From contig NC_080572.1 in the NCBI RefSeq assembly GCF_030247185.1, forward strand, positions 42,562,896-42,626,895: a DNA stretch of 64,000 bases, read 5' to 3'. Within the stretch, counting starts at the first letter, position 1. Each line of letters begins with the position of its first letter. The DNA comes from Malaya genurostris (taxonomy: Eukaryota > Arthropoda > Insecta > Diptera > Culicidae). Below, one piece after another: positions 26,001 to 38,000 of this stretch. The position numbers and the translations under genes were made by a program. The notes below the pieces were generated by a model that saw only the letters and a program-made list of their open reading frames with translations, was not told where the DNA came from and did no database searches.

Positions 26001-29000
26001 AAAGAATATCGTATATGTTGTTAGATGGAATCGGGAGGAGAATTGTTTCTTGTTCATTTTTACCTTACGTATACTTTTTTTAGACTATACTAGGCTAATA
26101 TAGTATCGAAGGCACATATCTCCAAATATCAAGGGGAACGTGTCATTTTGAGCCAATTTGTTCTGATTCCTGGTAGAAATACATGCAAAAAGAACTCACT
26201 ATTATTGAATCTGTAATCTGTAGCTCTCATATTATTTTCAAAGAAACATACAAAGTTTCAGAAGAACGAAACCAAAAAGGTTAAAACCGGGATAAAATAA
26301 ATGATATATAAAAAAGAAGAATGAAAAAACGGTTCAATAGAACTAATTCTTTCGGTAGAACTTTTAAATTTTGAACGATTGTTTGTAATGAACGGATTTG
26401 GACATGTCTAGAATACACTCCTAGTTTAAATCCTAAGAGTCTTAAGAACTACTGATTTTGCAGAAAGTTTTAATAAGACTTATTCAATGGTAGTCTTACA
26501 AAAGACTGAAGAGTTCGGATAATAACAATTTCAATTTTAATTATAAGGCTTTAAATTTAATTCTTAATTATTTGGCTTTCCAATGACTGATCATATTTCT
26601 GACTATCTAGAAAACACTAACAATAATCTAATATGGGGTAAAAGCTGCACTTAAGAGAATTATTGAAGAGAGCATGAAGTCTGAATAAAATGTGTCGATT
26701 TTTAGACATAATTGCAAGAATGTTAATGCTGTATTCCTTCGTGAAATGCAAGACTTATCACCTTTATCATATCCGCTGGCCAGTTATGTTTCTTGTTTAA
26801 TCCTACTTTTACTTCGAATTAATTTTTTTGTTTTTATCTTGAAGAGCTAGTACATACCAATAACATTAGTAGCAAAGTAACAGACGAAATAAAGGTGGAA
26901 TACATTGACCTGGGTGGTACTGTTGGTTCTAAAGATGAACATGTGGACTTAAGTGCAGCTAATTGTGGATGAGGTTTTTAAACGTCGTTCCAAGGAATAT
27001 TTAAATCTTAAATCTTTTACTAAGCAAATCCTCATACTTAAAAAATACGTTTTGAAAGTCTTGTGGCTCAGCGTTTCGTTGATAATGCTATATTGAATGC
27101 TGAGAGCTTAATTAACAAAACAGTACTCAAAATCATATAATCGATACAAGGAGGCTATCGAACCGAAGAAAAAGTTTCTAATCGTGATTAGAGCTTATAT
27201 TTTCACTTTGCTGATCTCCATCTGTTCACCCTTTTCACAACCGGAAGTCGGATCCGGATGAAATTCGTATGGGACCACAAGAAAATCGGTTCAGCCATCT
27301 CTGAGAAAATTGATCGCTCAAAAACGTTACATACATACATACATACACAATTTCTGATCTTTACGAACTGATTCGAATGGTATATGACACTCAGCCCTCC
27401 GGGCCTTGGTTCCAAAATCGGGTTTCGCAGTGATTGCATAACTTATCTATATGAGAAAGCCAAGAACGATTTCTTCCCATTGTTACGTGCACTTGGCATA
27501 ATGAATATTCCCTATTTCTGAATCGAGATACCCCAAAAATACTTTACTCTCGATGTTCTTCTGGATATGGGATTTCTAGAAATATTCAAAAAAATACTGG
27601 ACATAGGCGATTTGGGCTTGTTCTAAAAACCGGGAATAAATAAACAAATAAACAAATAAACAATCCAACTAAAACATCTACCATTCTGAAATTTAGAGTT
27701 AAAATTTTATACAATTAATTGATTGTTACCAAAAAACCATTCCAAAAATAATTGATCGAAAATGTGTTTAAATCATCATCGATATGGATGAAACAAGTAT
27801 GGTAAACGATTCCACTCAAGACTAATTGAGGGATTTTTGATGTCGAACATATCGTTGTTTTTATAAAGGGGTGCAAATGAAAATTTTAATTGAAGTGAAC
27901 ATATAGAAAAGTTGTAAGATTTTAAACACTAACAACTCAGAGTGCCCTATTGCTTCGCTACAAATTCCTTTTGGACATTTGTACAAGTAACTCTACGCTG
28001 CTTTCTGTTTGGGCAAATTATTACTCTCATGGAATCGTGTAATCCATTTTCCGGCAATCATTTTGCGTACTCGACTTTTGTCACGTTGATTAGCTATTCA
28101 GATTCACATTTGTGGTTCGCATAAATGATTACGATCCACAGCACAACAGTTGTCGTCATTGGTCGAGTTGATAAACACGACTGTCAAACTGGACATAAAA
28201 GCTAGAGATTGTGAAAGAATCACGTAGCTCTAGCGCCTACGAGTTGTTTGGTGCCTTTCAACAGCCGTCCGGCTCACAGCAACACGCATCGATCGACATA
28301 TTTTCCGTATTGGAACCGGGCGGAGTGTTAACGTCGTCTGATGCAGTTGAGTTGTGTGTGTTTGTGTGAAAGCTCAGTGAATGAAAAGGTGCCTAATTAC
28401 AGAGTAGGCCAGTAACTTTTCTTGTGAACTTTAGGGAAGATTTAAATTACTGAGAAAATGTTTTGAGTTTACCAGAACAGTACATGTTGTTTTAGTTGGA
28501 TTAATGAATAAACGCTTGCAAACTTGAGATATTTTATTGAATTTTTTTGCCGTTTTAGGTGGCGGCTAGGGTCTAACACTTTTGAAAAATCATTTATTGT
28601 TATCTTTGTATTTTCTTATAGTAAAACATTTCAAGAATATTCTATGAAATTTTCAAGCCTATCGGAACAAAAGTCAGCAAGTTATGAGCCTTTATCTTTA
28701 CTCATTTTATACTGCGAAGTAATAAGAGCTCGACACGCAGGCCCAAGACTTCTGCTTCGATTGACTAAAAAACTTGAAAAAACGTTCTTGAAATGTCTCA
28801 TTATAACAAAATATAAAAGAAAAAATATGATTTTTTGAAAATGTTAGACCCTACGAGTTCTGTCGAGTAATAAATTGTTTCCATTGATTTTATAGACAAA
28901 AAATTTTAAACGCCTTTTTCTCGAAAGCAGGTTTTGAAAGTCCTTGTCCATCGTCATTCAAAAACTATTGCACCAATTTTGTTCAAATTTTGCACATACG

Positions 29001-32000
29001 TTCTACATATAAAAAACCAAACGTTATCTTTTTCGTTGTTTTTTACTTTGGAGAGGTTTTACAGCTACAAAATGGCGAGATTTTTTCGTGAAAAATCGTA
29101 GTTTTCACTTTGAACAAACACCAAAAAAGCGAACGCCAGCTAAAAGCTTTTTCCAAAAATTCTAGACGACATAATCTAATGATACTATTCTAGTTTTAAG
29201 TTAGTCGTTAATTAAGATTAGGAAATACCCTTGGCATCTTAGAGCTTAAGCAGTGTGCCTAAAAATATATATTATACTATTGAATAAAAAAAAACACCAA
29301 AAATTAAAAAAATCAAACAGAAACGTTTGAGTCTAGAAAAACTTCTACTCTAACTATGCTGCTTTGATTTTTTCACTTCTGATTAGTCTTAGTTTTCCAC
29401 GAAAAAATTACAAAATGTTGTTCGAATGATGCTTTTTATTATGGAAAACATTTGACTTTATTTTGTTAAACGCTAGTTCTGAAAAAAAAATAGCAGAAAC
29501 GATGATTTTGTCATCACTTAGACCCTACCACCCACCCCCCTCTAATAGGAGGTCCCCTTAATAGGAGGTCATATTTGTTTTTCGTTTTATCCCTATAGTG
29601 ACTACTACGGCCGAAAGTCAATTCAGAAACGATAACATCATCGAAATGATAAGTTCTTTGTGAGAATTGTACTTGGCCTACACGCATGGGCCTCGCCCGA
29701 CAGTTTCGGGCCTCGAAGTAGCAGCCGGGCTGCAGGACTTACAAAAAATCTGCCGACGACTTTTAAAGATTCATATCATTTCAACGACAGTTCCAAAAAA
29801 AAGTAAATGCATCGCGGAAGTGCAAATTTGCGAAAAATACACCTCAGAGATAGAACTAGAGCCTTTCTAGTAAAATTGTTCCTTCGAATCTCTTTACGAA
29901 GAAAACCCATTTTGTTTCCTATTGTTCATCTCGTGAAGACGATTGAAAATCATTGTAAATGATTGCCGCTAGTGCATCTGTAATAACTGAGAATCGATGA
30001 CACCACCGGTGGAATATATACTAAAATGTCGAATGACAGAAGGTCGAATGACAAAACGTCGATGAACAAAAGATCGAAACATTAAAAGGTCGAAGGAACA
30101 AAAGGCCGAATGCGTCAAATAATCGAATACGACAAAAAGTCGAAATAACAAAACCTCGAATATAACGGAAGGTCGAATGTAACAAATAGTTGAATAACCA
30201 TAAGGTCGAATACACCATAAAGTCGAAAGGGACAAAAAGTCGAATATAACGGAAGATATAATATAACTGTAAGTCGAATACAATGTAAGTGTGAATGGCT
30301 TATATGTACTGAATATCAACTGTTAAACCAAATTAATCGCCGGGGTAAACCGAGGCAAAGTATGCGGCTCTAAAAGTCGACTATGGAATATAGTAGCAAA
30401 ATAATACAAAGTGTTTATTCCTAAATTTTAAATTGTTGTTGGTAATTACTCTCACTTTACGTAATCGCACTTCACAACATTTTGAAAAGCCAACAATCAA
30501 TAGTGTGTCAAAAGTATTTCCGGACTCGAAGCAAAAATATTATTTTTTTATCTCTCACACATTTTTTTTTCAAAAGAGTACAGTGCACTGGATTTCGCTC
30601 ACCGTACATAGAGAACAAAGATGTTTATATGACATTCAAGAAAGTTGAAGCATGGCTTTTGTACTAGAAGTGCACGTACCAAAAGCTTTCTGAATCATAA
30701 AATCTGATGAAAAAATATGTTCTCGGCAATCATAAAAAAGCTCAGATCAATGGAAAGTGAAGTAAAGCATTATTTGTTATTATGAGCAACCTAATAGATT
30801 AGAAAAAAGGTGGAAAAGTATGACAAGTTGTTTAAAATTGTGGGCCGCGGCTCGGCGGCCGACTCGGGCTGGCGAAAACTTGCCCTTGTGTATGCGGCTT
30901 TGCCGCATAAGCATGTATCACCATTTCCTTTTTGTATTTCATGGCAGTATTTCTACTACAGACTTTCTCACCATTCACCATTTTGTCGTATTAGACTTTT
31001 CTTCGTATTCAACCTTTAGTGGTATTCGACTTTCTGTTACATTCGACGTTTTGTTGTATTCGAAGTTTTGGTATCTCGACTATCTGGTACTTCGACTTTT
31101 TGTTATATTCGACCTTCTGTTCCAGTCGACCTTTTGATACATTCGACGTTTTGTGACTTTCGATGTCATTCGACTTTTTGTCGTTCTACGTTTTGTCATT
31201 CGACCTTTTGTCTTTCGACGTTTTAGTATTAAACTCACCGGTGAACGACTTTCAAAGTAAAAAACGATATAACTAAACTAACTTTCAACACAAATGATAC
31301 ATTGCTTTGCTCGATACTCGTCTTGATGATGAAACATCAAGCTGTGGACCATCTGGCGAATTATTTTATCTTTTAGTTGTTGTTAACAAAAAAAGCCCTG
31401 CTCGAGAGTATGGTTATTTTTGGCAGTTCGATAGTTATTTTCTATTATTGAAAAACAAAATCTTGCAAAACAATTATAATTTTGTATCCTAAGTAAAAAT
31501 TACTTCTGTGTACCTTCTTTTATACTTACAGTAAAAGAAAATAACCCAATTAGATGTTTCAATACATTGTAAACTCGAAGCTCTTACGTTCTCCGTATTG
31601 CAATCAATATACCACTTGGTATCATATCATTTTCATTGCAAAAATAACTCTAAACAAAATCTAAATAACTTTCCATCGGTCAAACTTTGGATTGAGCCGT
31701 AGTTTTAGTTAAACTTGACTACTCGATAAAAATAATTCGATAGTTAGGGGAGACCGGGTTTAGTCCGGACACGGGGCTGTACGTTTTATTGCTGAAAGTT
31801 TTTTTTAAATTTTTTTTCTGGGTATACACTAAGGTATTTTTTATGCGAATTTTCAGAGTTATGCGGTTTTTTTATGCGAAGTTTCAGAGTTATGCGGTTT
31901 TTTATGCAAATTTTCTGAGTTTTGCGGTTTTTTTTATGCGAAGTTTCAGAGTTATGTGTTTTTTTATGCGAAGTTTCAGAGTTATGCGGTTTTTTATGTG

Positions 32001-35000
32001 AATTTTCAGAGTTATGCGGTTTTTTATGCGGTACGTAAACTCGCATAAAAAAGACTTCAGTGTATATGATTTTTGTAGTGACGGTCTAGTTAGTTCTTTG
32101 ATATGTTCATTCCGTGTTGAATCCAGTGATTATTAAATGCTTTCGATTAGGTGGAAAATAAAATGTTTATTATGTCTCAAAAATGATCAAGTGATTGGCC
32201 AACTAATAGCAAATTTTATTACTAAAACCAAACATCTCAATGGCAGAAATTAACATTATTTGGTTTGAAATAATAGTTAAAATATCAAAAATCATAACAA
32301 AGTATGCATGGAAGAGTAGCAACAAAATATGAAGTTCTGCCATTGTAATATGAAAGTAAGAACAAAATATTTATAGAACACGAATTTTTTTTTATCGATA
32401 TTCTAGCACTCAGGATTAAATAATATCATAGGTATTTCTCTTATCTGATTCTTATGCAGTTTATTCAGTTGTATTTTATTAGAAGATAAAACTACTGGAT
32501 CAATTCTTTTTATTGAAATATGAATACCACATCAATAACAAAATAAGGTATAAAAGTTAAGTTTGAGGCTAAACAGATATTGTACAATTTCTTGATTCCT
32601 TCGATGAAATATCAAGAAAATGTCATATATCGCTATGATAGTACAAAAACATCAAGACAAGATATGATGGTAAAATTTGTTATTATTTTGATCTTTGTTT
32701 GCCATTTACACCTACCCGGGCAATCGGACACATAATTTTTTACTTGAAATTCTTAACGGATTGTGGAAACATAGCTGATTTTAGATTTTAATTCTACCTG
32801 TTATTTGCTTGATATTTATATTTCAATTCTATCTGGTATCACTTATTAAAACTAGATTTACCATAAATCAAAAATCATTATATGTGGCGAAGTAACCAAA
32901 TAGGCTCCAAGAAAGACACCAAAGTCAGTTGGTCACATCATCGCGACTTTTTACGGAAACTAATGTATATTTTTTCCAAATCATAAGTTGATAATTCTAG
33001 CTGAAGGTTGATGCTATATAACGGTATAAATAGCTCGGCTATACGAGTGATATAAATAGCTATAAATAGTTGTAATGGATGCTTTTTTCAATTTCCTAAA
33101 AGTGTCCGGCTTAACCCCGGTCTCCCAAACAGCCAAAGTGCACAAACACTAGATTTTATCAATCACCTTTGATTGTCTCGCCAGGTATGAAGATGAATGG
33201 GTAAAACACCAACTGAAACATTTCATTCAAACAACGCGGACAGGATACTATAGTTTTCGATCTGTTACAAGAATAGTGCTAAAAAAAGGCTAAACAACAT
33301 ATTGTTTTAGGCTCAGTACTTTTTTCTTTTATTAATGATACAGTACAGTTCTTTTTTCTTTTATTAATGACACTTTACCATCTTTGTGGCATTCGTGTCA
33401 GGCTTCTTTTTCTGATTTAATCAATAAATCCTCCATATGTTTGAAAAATAAACAATTAGTCCATTCTGCTTAGAACTGCAATTCAAGAAAAGCGAAAATC
33501 TTAGTCTAAAACTCTCCTGTTTTTCTGAAAAATGCTAGAGAAAAATTATTTCAGTTCCAACTAACTTCCACTAACACATTTGATTAGCAACGCACATATT
33601 ACTATATGGATTTTCTCTAGCGCAAAATAGGAACCTTTAATTTAATACGCGAAATGCAATGTATATGTCGTAAAACTATTATTTTTTTCGGAAAACTGCT
33701 TTTTAACAGAAAATAAATGACTGCATATTTTTTTCAATCGTGTTCATCAATTTCCGCAGGGAAAATCTAAAACATAATGTTATCTATCAGTGAATGAAAT
33801 CATTGGCTACGTAGACTTCCCAAGAAGGGGGATGTTGGAAAAGTCTATGCAGTCTACGAAAATGTTCCAAATTTTGGTCTACGTGGTTTATGAATGGTCC
33901 CTTGCTATCGATCAGTATTCAACGGAAAATGTTAGATGATGAGTTGAGATAGAAATGAATGAAAAAGTTTTCTTCCGACATAAGACTCGAATTTTATAAC
34001 CTTTTTCTGGATTTTCTGGAACTGCATAGGAATTAGTTCACAGTATGCTAGTTTGAGTTATGATTTTTTATGCCTTTTATAATTTTTTCGCGCTGTAATA
34101 CCGGAACCAACAGTCGGATCTGGATCAACTTTTCGGGACTTTATAAAGAATTTCAAGACTTTTCATTTGCCTCTTAGTTTGTAAAAATCGGTTAAGAAAT
34201 TTCCAAGAAAATTGAGTACGCATTTTTTCATAGATTTGCACATATTGCATTGTAATTCCGGAACCGGAAGTCGGATAAAGATAAAATTTAATAGCGAGCT
34301 CTGAGACCATAAGACTTTTCGTTTGAATCTAAGTTTGTGAAAATCGGTCACGCCATCTCTAAAAATTTCAATAGTGATCTATGAGACCATAAGACCTTTC
34401 ATTTGAATATGAGTTTTTTTTAAAATCGGTTCAACCATCTCTGAGAAAATCGAATGACATTATTTGTCACATACACACACAGACATTTGCTCAGTTCTTC
34501 GAGCTGAGTCGAATGGTATATGAAATTCTGCGCTCTGGGCCTCGGTTCAAAAGTCGATTCCATACTGCCCATATGGAAAATCGGCATGTCGAGAAAAAGA
34601 CGATAAAAATTTTATTTCCGAGTTTTTTTATTTATTGTGCTACCTAATGCAAAATTATGGTAATATTACATGAAATATCGGTAATACACCTTTGCTATTC
34701 CAATATAGCAACAAATGAAATTATTGAAATTTGCACTGAATGAGACTGACATGCAGGTACTTTGCATATGTTGATATTTTTTTCACATTTTACTTAACAA
34801 TTCCTCAACTTTTATTGCAATTTCTGAGAGTGTATTAACAATAGATTTCATTCCTCAAGCTAACACGAAATTGGCGAAAATCGATATGGAACTGATATAC
34901 TAGTATGGGCAGTACCTATATGAGAAAGGCAAAATAGCTCACTTCGATAAAACATTTCCCCCACATAGTTATATACACTTCAAACAAAATGAGAATAATA

Positions 35001-38000
35001 AGGTATAATTACGCAAGTATTGCAAGATTTAATAAACCGAAAAGTTAAATGAAAATTGGACTAGCGAAAATTGGACTCAGTTAATTGAGTAATGTGTGTA
35101 TGTTTTTATGTATATATGTCAAAAAATGTCGCTCAGTCTTCTCAGAGATTGTTGGATCGATAGATTGATTCTATAACAACTAATGCAAGTTTAATCAGCT
35201 AGCTTAATTGTTGCAGATGTCGAAAACAATATGTTAACACCGCTGGCAACACTGGCGATAGAATCGCTAAACGCAGCATTGAGGGAACAAAGTTGATGTG
35301 CTAAACGTACCCCGACTGACATTTATGCTTCGTTGATAGGTAGAGAAAAACAATAAAATAACAAGAATAAACAGTAAAGCTAGCCGGTGAATTATTAAGT
35401 TATTATTTGATTTGATTTGAAGCATTGATAAAAAGATCGCAAGGTTGATATCTGTAAGTAAAAATGAAATATTCATTAGTAGAAATACGTTGTACTTACA
35501 TTCGCTTCCCAACTTACCTGCAGCTACACCTGAAAGGAAAAGAGATAAAGAATAGAAATAGGATAGGAAGAAAGCATAGGAAAAGAAAGTAGAATACTTA
35601 CCGTGTGAGTTGCGCCAGACTGGATATTTGTATGCTTTACCGAAATCTGAAAACCAAACTGCTGACGATTTGTTATTAGCAAAAATTGTATGTAGTCTAT
35701 TTAACAATAATAGTTTGAAATGTAGCAAAGTATAATTTAAGCAGGAAAGCAAAAATAAGATCGAGTGAAGGCGACGGTGAGGAAGAAGTAACCTAGGGTA
35801 AAACCTCTAATTGTAAGTCAAGTGAATTATAAATCAAAAACCTTAATTACACAAAACAAATATGTATCAGTTTGAGCTGCTGAATACAAAAATAACAGCT
35901 GCTACAGAAACGGTTTTATTTGGTTTCCTTCGAAACACAATAGTTTGTCGAATGGAAAAGGAAACCCCGAATGTGGAAAAAGAGCTGATCTATGGAAAAA
36001 CTGGAACCAAGGATTGTCAGCTGCGCTGCAAAATGCTAAGGTGCTTTAAAGCAAAACCCGGTCTTTTGATCAGAGATGGGACCAGAATGTCAACGCCAAA
36101 CCTACAAGACAAGTTTTGACGAAATATAAGGGCTTCACTTTGATCGATGACGAAACATACGTCAAACATGGCTTTAAGTTTAAGCTTCCTGATGTGTCGG
36201 AAATATTCAAGTTCGTCTTTGCAGACAAGTTTTTAGCATTAGCATTAGCATTAGAGACCGCCCGTGTGTTGCTACTCCGTTATTGATCTGGACCAATTGA
36301 GATTGCAAAATGATTTTTTGAAGTAACATGTTTGGGAATAACACATTGTTTCACACTGTGCAAACTGTATTGAACCATGCATGCTGATCAATACCGACGC
36401 CGGCCACGTCCGAATGCAGATCTACTTGGGAGGGATCACTCGTTTATGCATCTACCTTTCGTGTTTTTTTTAGACATGCAAAAAAAACACATGCGGATTG
36501 ATAAAAAAAAAGGTATCATCTCACTGCTAGGTGGATTAAGCACGTTTTTATAAATGAACCTACGTGATGCAAAATAAACGAGCGAATAGGATTTAGACAA
36601 AAAAGTTGATTCATTGCATTGAAATATTCTAAACAGTTATTATAAAATCATTTTAAATCACCAAACAAAGGTCAACAGATTTCACACGCGTATTGATTCT
36701 TTATTATTTCCGCTTTATTATTTGAATTATTTATTGAAATTATTAATTGGTTATATTAGTTGATCTGGGCAGCCGGCTACCGAGAAAAATATTAATTTAC
36801 TGTTTGAAATATTAATATCAAGTGTTTTTTACTATGTATTCAATATACCGATATATGTTATCTCTGTTATTAACTTTGTAATATAAACGGATTTGCGCAA
36901 TGGTTGATTTTTATCATTCATTTTATAATCCTGAAAGACAATCAATAACATGGAAGAAGAAATCATGCCTAATAAAACATTTCTCCGAAGCTAGACGGAA
37001 ATTGATAGGTTGAATAAAGAGTTGATTCAGTAAAATAGAGTAATCAGAAGTAAAACATTGAAAATATCTGATAACTGAAAGAAAAAAGAAACTCCTGCAA
37101 TTGTCGCCTTTTACGACATGGAAGCAGGAACCCAGTGGATCTATTCTTGGTTCGCCGGATTCCACACGGCATAGTTCGTCTTTGCAGACAAGTTCGCGAA
37201 GAAGGCCATAATTTGGCAAGGATTGTGCAGTTGAGACCTGAAAACGGAATCACTGCCTCGACGATGACATCACAAATTTTCACCGATCAGTAGTTTATTC
37301 TATCAAGTTTCAAGTATTGTTCGTAATATTTTAGCGTTGATTTGAAATTGATGTGTCAATTCCAGGAAACAGAAGTCCACAAGAATATTCATTTAAAGCT
37401 ACATTCGTTGGCCGTGGTATAATTGAATTCATTATTTCATAAACTGCATGAAATGACTAAGTTAAACATATGTGTTAACCATTTGTTTTTATCATATTCT
37501 CCTTTTATTTCAGAGTTTTGCTACACCTGTTATGCAGAAACTGGCACCTGGACAGAAGATAATCACAGTGAATAATCCAAGTAAGTTTCGTTATTCTACG
37601 GGGAAATGTAAAATTCAGTTCAAACACGTTTCGATTCTTTTTTTTGACATAGAACTGCACATTGTCAACTCTTCTGCGTCTAAAAGTGCCAACGGCAAAC
37701 CACTAGTACGACTATCTCCTTCACAATTGGTAGGTTTTCATGTTCTAGATCCAAAGTGGTGACCTCATTCACCAACCCATTCTCATTGTGCAGGGTCAGC
37801 TCAAACTCATCGCAGCTCCCGGTACACCCATATCCGGCAGAAACCTAACCGCCATGCTAGCGCCTTCGACTTCGGTCGCCCCGTCCAGTTCAGTAGCTAC
37901 AGTTGTAGCACCGACAGCTTCATCATCCTACATCAGCACAAATCAGGTGACAAGTGGATCGATCATGACGATGCCCGTCACCCGGCTTCCACCACCTCCA

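Noticed and set aside
30021..30319. Overlapping minus-strand frames full of Phe, Ser and Tyr repeats
   Set aside because: Translation of the tandem-repeat arm of the foldback element.
30025..31232. CRISPR-like appearance of regularly spaced short repeats
   Set aside because: Units are contiguous and degenerate with no unique spacers, and the genome is eukaryotic; it is a foldback element arm pair.
31786..32046. 86-codon frame of NSE.SHKKPH repeats
   Set aside because: Translation of the 30-bp satellite in a MITE; no protein evidence.
35267..35752. 161-codon minus-strand frame with hydrophobic segments and splice-like sites
   Set aside because: Lies wholly inside the probable solo LTR and has no recognisable protein features.
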